Assembly (NCBI GenBank): GCA_964035795.1
Contig: OZ038320.1
Coordinates: 18,680,589-18,744,588 of the forward strand
Reading direction: 5' to 3'
DNA from: Pterobdella sp. o SKG-2022
Taxonomy: Eukaryota; Annelida; Clitellata; Hirudinida; Piscicolidae
Length of the DNA stretch: 64,000 bases
The number at the start of each line of letters is the position of its first letter. Positions within the stretch are counted from its first letter, which is position 1. Shown one piece after another: positions 48,502 through 62,100 of the stretch. The notes under the pieces are model-generated. The model searched no databases, was not told where the DNA came from, and worked only from the letters and a program-made list of their open reading frames with translations. Made by a program: the position numbers and the translations under genes.

Positions 48502-51500
48502 CTACCTTAAATACCAGTTACATGTTCTCTCAATACATTCTTTGTAGGGACACAACACGCTTTCGCTTTGTAGGCTGAAATCAAATTTCAAAACAAAAAT
48601 ACTTCGAAGTTTTAGTAAAATTTTGTTTTTGAAACCAATAATCAATAAATAAATCAATAAATAAAATAGAATGGGATACTATGTTCTCAGATGACCTCGA
48701 TAAACTATGAATACTCACACGACATGTTGCCCCTTAATAATACCATAGTAGCTTCTCGACTTTGTTCTGAAACCACACCCTCCTGAACAAGAAGACCATT
48801 CTGTCCAGCCTAGTTCTGCGGGAAGTTTCAATATTAAGTTATGTTTAATTTTATGCTGAAAAAAAATCTGATCTAGATTGGACCGATCCATGTGAATTTA
48901 ATGCTGTTTATTTAGGCTCAACTCTATGAGTTTTCTTCGTTAAAGTGAAGTTACATGAAATTTCAGATGGTTTTATATTTAACTCACTAGCACATCTGCC
49001 ATAAACTTCACCAGCATAATCACAACAAAACTCTTCTTTTATGCAAGGGACCTTTACAACATACTCTCTGTAACAATAATTCATTCAATTTAGATTTTGA
49101 AAAAAAAAATTAACTAAAAACTCACTTAATTCTACAATTTCCAAAATAGCCGCAAGACCAGTAGCTATAAGTTTCTTCGCATTCTTTGGGAGGGTCATAA
49201 AACACTTTGCACTTTTCGTCATATCCGAAGTTTTGGGTGCCGCAACCACCACAGTTCGCTGATATGAAATTATTTAGTATTTTTCAATTTTTTTAAAAAT
49301 TTACTTGATCTATAAAATAAAAATTTAAATTAAAAAATTATAGAAAAAAGCATTACTTTTTTAGTCAAAAATTTTTCAAAATAGAAAAAGTTAAGTTAAG
49401 TTATTATCTACCTTTTTCACAGTATTTTCCATGAAATCCACTTTTACACGTACACTTGAAGTTGCCTGCAGAAGCCTTACACTCTCCTCTATTGAGGCAT
49501 GGCTGCAACGAGCATGGGTCTGCTACACTGGACAGAGCTGTGATTCAGAGTTTTGAAATAAAATAATCAAAAGCATTGAAATATTATTAAAATATAAAAT
49601 TGAAAAACCTGTTTGACAGTTATAGCCTGCAAACCCATCAGCACATCGGCATCGGTATGTTTCATTAACTCTAAGGCACTGGGCTCCATTTAAGCAAGGG
49701 TTTTCGGAACATGGGTCAATTTCAACTGTTTCACGTGTTATAAATCATTAAAGTAAAACAAAAAATTGTGGCGAAAAGGTTGCATTTGAATTCTCGTGAA
49801 TGTCTTTCTAAAATGAAAAGTGAAATTCTTTGAATACTCACTAGCTTTGTATTCTAATTTAAATCCTTTATGGAAACCAAGTGAGTTTTCGAACGTTTTT
49901 GACTTGAAGATTACCACAACATCAGAATCATACGAGACTATTTTCTCTGTTGGAGCGTTATTCCCGCAGAACCTTTGAAAAAAATGGAGTTATAATGTGA
50001 GGGTTTGAAACAGGTATTGACAAAAATTTTATAAAAAATATACTAAGAACTTTTGAAAAGTATATATAAAAATGTGTGAATTTTTTCATACCTAGGGCCA
50101 GGTAAGCTGACATTATTTCTGTATCTGACTTCAACCCAGTTTTGACAAACTCCCTGCTCATCAGCATATATGTCAAAGTCAGAGTCGAATGATAACTCTA
50201 CTTTCCCACTAGAAGTCTTTTGAAATCAATTATAAAAATTTTTATTGCCAAATTTCAAAAGTATTTAAAAAAAATATTCATAGTAGTGAATACACGTAAC
50301 TTCATTAGTACCTTTATCAACCACTCGCATTCGACATTAGCAGGGTAACTACCACTCTCAAAGTCTGGAGAAGTAATAACAGCCACCTCTGCTGTTGCTT
50401 GCAATTCTTCTCCACATCCTGGTTTCATTCAGCAATTAAAAAATGTTTTCATCAAATGAGGCTTCAAAACAATCAACTTTCAAAAGGATTTTAATTCTTA
50501 TCTATTAGAAATACAGTTTTCAATTTTCAATAAATCTAAACTAGCTTAATGGCGCAAACCTTTTTTGCTTACTCCTTGGGCACAAAACTCTCCTTTGAAT
50601 CCCGGCAGGCATATGCACTTAGAACAGTCTTTAGGATCTGGATATCCTCCATTATCACAAAATGTAGATGTCCCATTACATTCACCTATAAATTTTTAAA
50701 TTAATCGTTTTCATAATTATTTTTAAAAAAATTCTTTTAGATAATTTAAAAATGAAAAAACTCAAATATATTTCCAATTGTTTCCACTTTTCATTATAGT
50801 AATATAACTTAAATTTGAATAAACAAAAAAAATTCTGTTCATTTGTGCAAAGACCATTAACTAATTGAATATTTTAATTTCAACCACCTGAACAATACAT
50901 AAGATTCAAACTCAAAGCGTCTAAGAAAGACAACTCTACTCTCTGGCCCATAGTCGAAAGGAAGTCGTTACTGAAAGCAACAACGCTAGGATTGTTGTCT
51001 TTTGAAAAAACCTGTATTTTCAATTAATGAACTTTTCAAATTCTAGTTTCATTTATCTATGTTCAATAACTTGTAAATAAAAAACAAAAACTTCAAAGAT
51101 AATAACTACTAGTCTTACGTTAAATATTGGATATTATAGCGATCAAAAATTGACATGCTCACTTAATCTCAGTTTTTGAAAAACAAGACATAAACTATTG
51201 AAAAAAACCTTAGCAGAATAATGAGTGATGGAAGCAAAATCATAGTTGAGTCCCCAATCATTGATGTACTTCCATCTGAGTTTTCCAAAGTTCCCTTTGT
51301 CTTGGTCATGCATATGTTTCAAAAGAAAACTAACGTAAAAGTCTCTGTCCCATCTTTGTGTTTGGTGCCATAAGCCTAAGGTCTGAACTAGGAGAGCTAG
51401 TATGTTTCCTGGCTTTTGGTGAATTAGTACTATGTGAGTTTCTAATTTTGATTTTATGAGATTTCAAAATAATCTGCTCAAAGATATTGTTTGAACTTTT

Positions 51501-53252
51501 AGTGATTAATCTTTAAGTTATGAATTTTGAAAGTGTTTAAAAATTTTCATAAAAACTGGTTGATACTTAAAGTCAAGCTATTTTCAATTCATTTTGTAAA
51601 AATTCTCAGTTTTAAATATCTTTGGAAGAATTTGATAAAAGTAGTTATTATTAAACAGCTTCTTTGCTTCAATTTGATTTGTTATTAGTCATATCATTGA
51701 ATACATTATTACTAAAAACTTTCAAAAAATTCTTATTTTAACTGAACTAACTTTTGATTTTTACTCAAAATTGATATATCTTCTTTGCATTCTTTTATTT
51801 AATAAAAAAATTGTACCTTGGACAAGCAAGCTTCATCTCCCACGATTGGACTCGACAATTTATTTCTTTTCCCTACGAAAGAAGCACATCTTGAAAGATA
51901 CAAAATTTAAATAAATTTTTACATTAATGAAAGTGAATTTTATATTTTAAATTTTTATGTTTTTGAGTCTTAAACAGACAAATATTAAATGTATGCATAT
52001 CTTTTGGAAACCATCGGATAATTTCATGCAAACAAACCCTTCAGTATGTTTCAAGAAGGTAATATGAGAAGAAGTGGGTTTTTTGTCAACAATCTCAAAC
52101 GATAAACAAGTAACTGACGTTATCTGATCTATAGCTTTTTTAATATTTCCCGTGTAGATCTTTTTAGATTCTAAAGAATGTTTAAATTGTTTTTTTCTAT
52201 GTTATGAGGTTTGAGTTGAGTTTTTGTGGAAGAGTTAAATAGCTTTTCAAAAAATTTTTTGCAATAAAAACATGAAAACATAGATTAAAAATACCTCCTT
52301 CTATATCGACATAGACCAAAACGGGTAAGTCCCAATTACCAGAGTTATTGTTGTAACCTGCTCTATAAGTATGTCTTTTTTTCCTAGTTTCATTTGGTCT
52401 AATAGTAGAATAACTATTTTCTTCGAAATTACCATAAGTAAAATAATCTTGGTTCCAACTTTCATTTTTGCCCACATACGATGGTGAAGAGTGACCAACA
52501 TAGTTGTAGTGCCTTGTAGCGTTCTCATAAGATGGGCTACGAGTATTGGAGTGAAGGTCATATTTGGGAATATATGTATTCCAACTTCTTTGATATTCCT
52601 TCAAAGTTTGTTCATCACAACACTGATCTCCCGCTGGATAGGCATTCACCAAGGATAGACAATTCTGTTTGGGATATTTTAATTTGGTTCTTGCCTTATA
52701 TTCTATTGCCAACCCAAGCTTATGTATACTTTTAATCGAATTTTAAAATTTGTGGAAGTAGAGCTATAAAAATGAAATAAAAACTAGTTTTTTAAATATT
52801 TATTTTGTAATTTGGATACAAGAAACTTGGTTTATCATTGGGTATAGTTTAACAAATCATATTTGAGATGATTTCAGAAAACTCAAACAAACTGTTTTGG
52901 AAAAACAACAATTTTTTAAAAAGTTTTGAAAAAGCTTGAGCTAGTTTTGAGATAAACTTCGGGAAATAACATGAAATTGTTTCTATGAATTGATTGAAAG
53001 CAATTTACTTGAAAAGGAAAGCTTCTACACTTGGCTCTCTTGCACTTTTTCTCGAGAGATGGCGCAATACACTCTGGATGGGGAGAGCCATGCAATGGAG
53101 ATACCTATAGGTTTAGAAGAATAAGAGTGAAGCTCGGTGTAAATTAGTAAACATACGAAGAATTTTTATTGGATAAAAAAAGAAATCTTAAAATAAAATA
53201 GCGTACTTACATTGAGTACCAGGTAGAAACTCAAAAGAACTAAAAGTTTCAT
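48502..53252 (-). CDS. Secreted astacin-family pseudo-protease B (astacin-EGF-CUB-EGF-EGF-TSP1), 17 exons, 716 aa
   Basis: Paralogue of pseudo-astacin A with the same exon plan. Exons (minus): 53211-53252, 53009-53104, 52295-52664, 52038-52170, 51817-51889, 51209-51412, 50888-51011, 50560-50685, 50312-50418, 50092-50216, 49842-49972, 49609-49725, 49412-49537, 49126-49258, 48988-49067, 48719-48809, 48502-48574; every phase agrees and the frame closes. Features: signal peptide (MKLLVLLSFYLVLN), NAYPAGDQCCDE propeptide block, basic RKKR site, astacin domain (to about 348), EGF (349-390), CUB (391-511), two EGF (512-592), Cys-rich region, TSP1 (WTEWSSCSGGCG, about 664-675). The zinc motif reads ALLVQTLGLWH (244-254) and the Met-turn SITHY (299-303). 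The lost residues are the same as in paralogue A, so the loss probably predates the duplication. The conserved frame argues for a non-enzymatic secreted role, such as binding or decoy function (inferred). Confidence 0.9.
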
Positions 53253-53280
53253 TTTGATAACGATCCTTTACTCTGGTGCG

Positions 53281-53288
53281 TTTTTATA
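53281..53288 (-). promoter_or_regulatory. TATA box of pseudo-astacin B
   Basis: TATAAAAA on the minus strand, ending 29 bp before the start codon at 53252, matching the arrangement in paralogue A. Confidence 0.6.
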
Positions 53289-53449
53289 CTAATCGGTAAT
53301 CCTTAAGCAGTGCAAAAATAAATGAAAATTGTTGAAAAAGGATTACTTGTCATGAAAATTAATTAAATATCTAATTTTTCATCCTTCTTACCACTTAAAA
53401 AAAATCCATAAGTAAATATTTCTTGATCGAAAAAATAAAAGAATGAAAA

Positions 53450-53963
<514 letters not shown>

Positions 53964-53969
53964 CATCAC

Positions 53970-54730
53970 CAAAATAAACACACCGATTGAATATTGAGGA
54001 ATCTATGTTTTTCGAGATTAATATAATCCAGGTGTATTTATTAATTTTCTTATTTAATTCACCAAATATTGGATTAGTTTTCAATTTAAAAAGATTATTT
54101 TTTATCTATATTTAGTTTTTGAGAAAAATGTGATTTTTTTATTCTTTGTCAACAAATATTTTTCAACAAATAAAAGTTTGTTTTGCCATATAACTTACAT
54201 AAGGATTAATTTTAGAAAATAAATTTTTTCAATAGAAAATTTAATTTTAAAAACTTCCTATATTCTTCTATTGTAAAATACTCATCTCCATAATTTTATA
54301 ATTAAAAAGTTTTTTTACAATCAGTAACAACTCACTTTAATCACACCACGTGCTTAAACTTTCCTAGCAATCACCTTCATTACACTTTATCTACTGAAGC
54401 TTTTATCGCCTAAAGTTTTAAACAGCTATTCAAAATTAAAATTTTTTTTTTCTAAATTTCTATGCCTGTCTTGACCAAGCTTTTTTTAGTCTCCACGCAA
54501 TCTTTTAAAATTCTCTTTATTCATACCTTCAAGTCTCTTGCAAACTACTTTAACAATGTGCTTGCGTTTGTTACATTTATTTTATATGTTTTTCAGAAAA
54601 CTACCGATTCATTTTTACATGAACCCTCTTCTTCTTCATTACGCAATTCTTTAAAAACTATCAATTTTATGAACATCTTCAGTAGCTTTTATAATTCTGA
54701 AATCTATCTTGTTCATAAATTTTCACTAAC
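53970..54730. other. Intergenic DNA, no recognised gene
   Basis: AT-rich, becoming C/T-rich on the plus strand after about 54320. Frames such as 54462-54740 lack recognisable motifs and probably reflect LINE debris. Confidence 0.5.
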
Positions 54731-54734
54731 TTCA

Positions 54735-55060
54735 AGCTAAGGCTGCACGGTTCTGATTTCACCAAACAATTAAACACAGGAAAAGTAGCTGAAAGCGCGG
54801 AGACAGCTAAGCTGACAAAATACCTCAACCTTTCAGCGGATTATGAGGTTATACCAATCGGAGTTGAAACTTTTGGTTCTTGGGGTCCAAACTGACTAAG
54901 ATTGATGAGAGAGATCGGAAAAAAATAGCTCAAGAAACAGGAACCGTGGTCAACCTCCTTCCTACTTCAAGCTATAAGTATGGCCATTCAGAGAAGAAAT
55001 GCTTTCAGTGTGCTAGGTACTCCCACAAGTTCAAGAAAATTAGAAGAAATCTTTTATTTT
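54735..55060 (+). mobile_element. 3' remnant of a retroelement (ETFGSWG-type C-terminal domain)
   Basis: Read with frame changes, the plus strand gives KLTKYLNLSADYEVIPIGVE, then TFGSWG, LMREIGKK and SMAIQRRNAFSVLGT. This is the C-terminal domain seen after the RT in a group of invertebrate retroelements. The piece at 58610-58960 carries the preceding part of the same domain. Confidence 0.75.
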
Positions 55061-55149
55061 TGATTATTACAAACAATTCAAAAAATTTTGTTTATTTTAA
55101 ATTTGACGGTTGAATAAAAAATATTTTAAATAAAAAAAAAATTAAGCAC

Positions 55150-55700
55150 AACTCTTCTTTATTTTTTAGTATCGAGTGAGCAAGCAGACTCATACGCTTC
55201 CTACTTCAAACATTTTTCCCTTTAGGCATAACCTTCACATCTATTCTTTAGTGTTTTTTTCACTTTTTTACCCCAATAATATCCGATTTCTCAAATTTGT
55301 CTTTTTCACAAGCTACATTTTCCGTCTTCTACCAAACAGCACCATCTCTCTCTTGACTGAAGAAAAACAACTTAGACCCTTCTATCCCTCTTAATAATCG
55401 GCATTTTCTAACTTAAGAACCATTTCAAAAATTTTTGAGACTCGTTTTTTTTTATAACTTATCGTGTTTCTTCATCTACTAATTTCAATTTTTCTTCAAT
55501 TAGCATATCGCCTACATCTCGCAATCTAAACCCTCCTTTGCGCCTCCCTGAAAGTCTCTGTACATTTGTACCACAAGACATGCCACCGTTTTGATTTCGC
55601 ACAATCTTTATGCTGCTTTCAATACATTTGTTCATAAAATCTTGGTTGAAATTTTGAATATTTTTCAATATTTTTGATATTGTTCTATTTTTGTTTTGCT
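55150..55700 (+). mobile_element. Heavily decayed LINE RT remnant
   Basis: C/T-rich plus strand with frame-broken strings that resemble an RT start (PLNNRHFLT near 55390, QSKPSFAPP near 55527, LYAAFNTFVHKILVEI near 55610). It is similar in character to 34000-35500. The family call is weak. Confidence 0.4.
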
Positions 55701-56843
55701 CCTACGTTCTCAATTTGTTGAAATGGACAACTTTTCTTCTTTCACATAAATCAACTCACGTGTGCCGTAGAGCTCCGTTCTAAAACCGAACTTTTTTTTT
55801 CAAACATCACCAATGACATGTTTATCAATAGTTTACTGATGAAATTTTTCTTTTCACTGGAGTTTTTTATCCAAAGCTTAATTGCTTCTTTCATAAATCA
55901 TTGTTTTTCTTAGTCAACTGAATTTATACCTTACTAAGAGCAAAGTGATATGTGTCAGCAGCCCTTCTCTTTTCTCAATGGATTTGTTCGACTACATCTG
56001 GATTTCCCTACATTGCACATCACCTTTTGATTCTGTGGTTTTTGCTTCAGTAAGTGAAACCTTAAGTCTTTCCAATTGTGCAAGTTTCATGTTTCGTAAT
56101 GTCGTTTAAAAAGAGAACCCTATATGTTTTTGAACTCCCACTCTTTAATTGCCATACTCAATTTCAAGCTGGAAAAAAATTTTACAAAGTGAACATGCAA
56201 CAGATTAAAATAATCAGCATTTCCAAAATAATTTATCAATAGAAGCGATCAAGCTTTCTTAAAACCTTATTGGAGATACTTTAGACAAATTAAAACGGTG
56301 GATAAAAAAAGCATAAATAAAATCATCACAAAAAGTGCTAGTTTGAAAAAATCAAAACCATAAAGACTGGGCAAAGTCAACTGTTCAGATTTACACACTA
56401 AACTGAAGAATGCGGGCTTTTGTTCTGTTTCAAAAGATTCGAGTAAAAAATTTAACCTTTTTCGTTCTAAAGAAGGATGCTTGTAATTATTCCAAAAAAC
56501 GAGAAATTCATAGTAAGCGCGAGTCAAACTCGAGTTGAATATATTCCGGTCTTTTGTACATACAATATGTTGCTACTACTTTGAATTACTATTAAGGATA
56601 ATAAATATTCCAAATATAGATTAAAAGGTTTCATAATGTATTTTGTAAATGAAATATTTTCCTAACCAAATGGAGTAGATTCAGAGTTTTTTTTTGAAAA
56701 AAAAATTAGTGTTTTGAAATTATATTATGAAGTACATGAAAACTTTTAAAGCTTTTGTGTGTAGCGTATCAAATGTGATTCTAAACGAAAACATTACTTT
56801 GTTTATTTTTAACTGCACTAATCATTTACTTCGTTTCTTCAAA
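55700..56843. other. Intergenic DNA upstream of the TPR gene
   Basis: AT-rich with no recognisable coding exon. It should hold the promoter of the TPR gene. The frame that runs into its first exon from 56727 is in phase, but its first 39 codons look like leader sequence, not protein. Confidence 0.5.
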
Positions 56844-59078
56844 ATGTTTCCTTATATTGTAAATTATTATAAAAAACCGAGAAAAGAAAAAGCTAAATCA
56901 TTAGGATTAGCAACAGATTGTTTGATTGATAAAGAAATAGAATCGATTATACGGATTTGGAAAGGAGAATATTCTGAATCCGTAAAAATTTTGGATAAAA
57001 TTATTCCTAAAATTACAAAGTATAAGAGAGGAGGCATAGCTGGGACTGAGTATAACCAATCTTCTTTTATTCTTCCTATGATAACACCAGAAGAAATTGC
57101 CAAAGAAAATTCAGAAAGGTGTGCTATTCCAAGCTTGTATAAATTCAAGTTACACTAAAATTTTAATGTGAGATTATACTTATTGATGACTATAGTTGTT
57201 TAAATAAAAAATGTATCCAAAAACTACCTCATTGTGTAGTTTGAAAAACCAAAAAATTTATAGGTTCAATAGTATTCATAATAAATTCAAAACTCAAATA
57301 ACTAATCATAGTTAAGCTCAATAGCTTTGCGTTTATTTAGAGCCCGTATAGCTCAGAAGTAGACCATTATCCAAAGTTACCGGTTTCGATCCAGTGTGTT
57401 TGCTACATTTTATTTTTAGCAAAAGCTTTGATCCATAAAGAAAAGCGCTTTATAAATACTCCATTACATTACATCACGTAGCCTTTTTTGAACAGTAGTT
57501 TAAAGCTTTCATATTCAATCTACCAGCAAAACTAAGAAAGGCTACAATGGATTGTTGCAAGATTTGTTAGCAGAAGGATACCACATGGTATTCGAAGAGA
57601 TTTATAATATGATCAATACAGATTTAGATGAAAGAAAAGAATATGAAAAACTATACGGCGTTTTGAAAACCAAACCGTTGATGAACAAGCTAAAAACATT
57701 GGGATTCATAGCTACTTATTTGAAAAACGCTGAAACCGCTAAAAACAATGGTTAGCAAAGTTTGAAAAAATATTCAGCTTTAAGTTTTTATATCAACTTG
57801 ATTGAATCGACTTTTGCAGAAGATTTCAAATCACTTTTTAAATGTTATCTAAACTTGGCTTTGAAATTCTCTGAGCAACGAAATTCCTTAGCTGAAAGAT
57901 TTTTTGACCATTGTCTTTCTATAGTTTCTAGCTATCCATGTGATTCGGATGGAAGCTCCTTAGCTTTGACCAGATATCATCTAGCTCTCTATACCACTTA
58001 CAAAGGTTAGTTTCATTCAAAAGTCAACGTTTCATATTTGGAGATATTTAGTGGTGTTAATCACTTAACAATGTAAGTTTGACTTACGCAAAGCTGTTTG
58101 AATTAAGTTGTTGAATACCTTGTGTTTGTTTCCCTTATTATTTGATTTAGGTTATTCTACACCATCAAGTAAAAAATGTTTATTAGGAACAGATGGTAAG
58201 TCATGTTCACGCAAGAAAACTTATTCTTTAATTTTAATCTCAGAATTATTCACTGTGCTCAGCTTATTAAAAATTTATGGAAATTAACAATATAGCTAAC
58301 ACTAAACAATATTTCAATTCATTATCTAAACATTTGAATTTTATTGAAAAAGTACTTAAAAATTATGAAAAAATTTACATTTGGCATTTCTGATTGTTAG
58401 TAAAGAATGGAATAATGATAATAATAATTAACATATTTATTCAAACCAAACTATATTATTAACTAAATATCACGAAACTTTTTGTAAGTCAAACTCACAT
58501 TGACAAGTGAAGTGTACAAACTTAATTGTTTTTGACACAGCATTATAAATAATTAAAAAATGTCATAAAAGTTGAACAATTTTCAAACTCACTGAAAACT
58601 TATTTATAGACATCGCGCATTAGACAAAGCTGGATTTCCCAGTCAGCTTGAACCAGTAGGCCTTGACAGAGGAGACGGCAAACGGCCTGATGGGCTTACC
58701 ATTTTCCCTTATAAGGCTTGCAAATGCCTCATCTGGGACGCTACTTGCTCTGATTCATTTTCACCTTCACAATTGCTTCAAACTGTAGCCAATACCGGCT
58801 GGGCTTCCCAACAAGCAGAAATGGCGAAAATACAAAAATATCGTAGCCTTGCAGATAGCCATATTTTCATCCCGTTAGCGGTTGAAACCTCTGGTATCTT
58901 TGGTTCTCATGCTTTCTCGCTTTTGTCTTATTTAGAAAAACGCATATCTAAGGCTTAAGATGAGCCCAAAAAAAACTAAGTGGTTGTTTGAAAGTTTGTC
59001 ACTGGCCATTGTTCGTGGTAATGTTCAAGCAATTAGCTGTGCGGTGTCTTCATAGTTTGTCATATACTTGTGTTTCTT

Positions 59079-59133
<55 letters not shown>

Positions 59134-62100
59134 CTTTTTTTTTGTGTTTTATTGTGTTACATTCTAGCATGGATAAACATTTGTAGCCTCAAAGGTTGGA
59201 TTTTTTTAATTACTTGACAGTTTAATGATCTTTGTGCTTTTTAATTTTCCGTTTTTAATTTTGTAATTGAGCAGTTAGCTAAACCAAAATTTCATTTCTT
59301 CATCTTTCTTATATATTTGAATGAACTAATCATAAACTCCAGCTTTGATCTGTTCTTTACGTAAACCTTTAAATCGTCCATGTATAAAAGATTGTTGACT
59401 TAAGTGATTAAGAACTTGTGGCTAGATTTCGCACTTTCTCAACAGCATTGTCAGAAGGAAAATTTAAATTTTAGCTAATAGGAGTGGCTGTTATTATTTT
59501 TCTTATTATATTTATTACTTCAAGGTAACTATGAAAAAGCATTCAATGATATGAATTTTGTGTATAAGTTCTCAAAAGACCAAGAGAACTTTCTTTATTT
59601 GGACGATGGAAAACCCATATTTCAACACGCTACTCACCATTTGGTACATATCTGTCTCAACGTGGCTCAGATCAAAATGATTGCAAACCAGGAGAGAGAA
59701 GGAGGCAATTTTTTCTTCAAGGCCCACAAGTTTGCTACAGAAAGTATTGACACGTTTATGTAATTAACTTTGCAAAATTGTACTACGAAATTTTTTTATA
59801 GCATTTAAGTATTGAGATGAGTTTCATATTAGCATAATGCTTTTTTTAATTTCAATTTTTCTAAAAACTATTAACTGCAATAACCCATGCTGACGATTAA
59901 TGATAGGGCTAACAGAAAATTAGAGCTTTTTTTCAAAAAACCTTTTAAAGATTTTTTCAAATTTTGAGTTTCACTTTTTGAAAATATATATCAAGTCATA
60001 ATTTTTTAAAAGTATGATTGTCAAATTTATAATTTCCATTAACATCAGGTGCGGACTCTTCATTGATAGTGGAAGCAATGCGCCATTTGGGAAACTTTTT
60101 TGCTGTGAAAAGACAATTTGCTAGAGCTTTGCAAGTATAAAATATAAGAATTTCTATTCAAATTTATTTAAAAACACACATTGAAGTCCATCATCTGAAT
60201 CCAGCTGCTTTTTTGTTATAATAAGGGTAATAATAGACTTCAGTAGCAGTTTTGTAGCAAAATTCATCCTAGTTGACAGTGTCAAAGTAAACTGTCTGAC
60301 TGTGAAAAAGGCGTTTATTGAATTCCGATAATCTCTATTTAGGAGACAAAATTTAAAAACTTTTACAACTCACTTTATATGTATTTGATAATACTTTGTT
60401 ATCTGTTTCAAAATCATTTCTTTTTCCATTGTAATTGTCAAGGTTTTTCACTTGAAATCTCATATTAAGAAATAGAGATTTTTGTAGTTGTAGGGGGTTT
60501 TTCAAAGTTGAATTATTGTTTTCATCCATTTATTTTTGGAAGTATATGCTGGCTGTACTTTTGACAATAGTTTTTAAAAATGTTAATAGATTGTGTGAAC
60601 ATAAAAAATGAAGTTACTCAAACAAATTCTTTCGAAACCAACTACAAACGGCAAAATAAGTAAAAAATAAATCGATACATAGAATATGGAGCTTTTTCGT
60701 TATGAAAATTGAAGCAATGAAATGAAAGATTGCTGAGTCTAAATGAGAAATAAGAAGAAGAAGAAAACTCAAAAACTTAAACAAAAAAATAAAAAGAGTT
60801 TCTAGACCAGATGTAATAATTCAATTTTGAATCATTAACAACTTTAGTGAATTGAAAAAAATTTTAGATCAATAGTTTCAAGACTCATCTTTGAAATTTC
60901 AATGTCTCAGATTTTAACAGAATGCTTAGAAATGTGTGAGAAGCTAAAAGACAAGAAAAGAATAGCTACAGTTTGCCAATCAATTGGATCTATCTACTTC
61001 AAGTTTGTGTTCAACCTCCTCAATAAAACATGATTGTAGATATAATTTTTTTATTATTTCATGCGTTTCAAACAATTATTCACATGAAATGTTGAATACA
61101 AAATAGAAAATTATAATATTGGAATTGTTTCGATATAATATGTTGTCTAAATAATTATAAAATTCATTTTAGTATTAATAATAATTAATGGTCCTGGACA
61201 TGACGTTAAACTACGCCTAAGACAGTGTTTCCAAATTGATACTGCTTTCCTGTTATAACCTGGATAACAGTAGACTTCGATAGCAGGTATCGACAAACTA
61301 ATATCCTGGTATCGTTGTCATTTGGCTTGACGGAGAATCTTTTTTTTGTGACAACGGCAAGGCAAACTGCCCAAGTGTGGAAACGGCGGTTCTTGATTTC
61401 CGATAACTTCAAGTTGGACGTTAGCTTGGGCTGGCAGTTCTATGAAAATTTTGTCCCAACTAAAATGGCTTTCAAAAAATATTTTCACACTAAAAGTAGT
61501 GCCAGTACCCACATGCGTAATGGTAATGCTTTGGGCTTGGCTGACTTCCGGGTGTGGAATGCAGGGTCTGGCTCAAACGAATCAAGTGAGCACCCGAAAA
61601 CGACGTTTAGAGTAATTTCTTCAAAGGAGTAGTTTAAAGAGCAGAAACAGTGTCTCGAAGAAAAGTGAACATTTATGATATCCAAGAACATAGATGGGCT
61701 GGTGGCACCAAGTCAAATCAATCCCGCATTTTGAAGGGCAAGAACTCAGCCTATAAGTTTTATTGGTGTGGCAATAAGTCAGGTTTTGGTGGTGCTAGAT
61801 TTCTTTGGCAGAAAATGGACACATAATGTTTTTGAAGTTCAACGAGTCTCAGACAGGATTCTAGTACTACGTCTTGTTTTTGGGGAGTCTGAGTTCACCT
61901 TTGTCTTGGTCGTTCGAATGAGGAAAAAAAAACTTTTATGATAAGTTGCAGAAATGTATCTCAAAAGTCCCATCTTCTGCCATTCTTATCCCATTGGGTG
62001 ACTGGAAAGGGCATGTTGGTGAGAAAGCTGATGGTTTTGAGAACGTGCATGGTGGTTTTGGTTATTGCACTCGTAACTCTGAAGGTGAGCGGATTTTAGA

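Noticed and set aside
57341..57406. A functional tRNA gene
   Set aside because: A and B boxes are present, but the acceptor stem does not pair, the B box has an insertion and the 3' part has a SINE tail.
57751..57777. A possible 27-bp micro-intron in the TPR gene
   Set aside because: Phase allows it, but an acceptor at 57819 gives an ordinary 69-bp intron and a better match to the TTC29-type TPR alignment.
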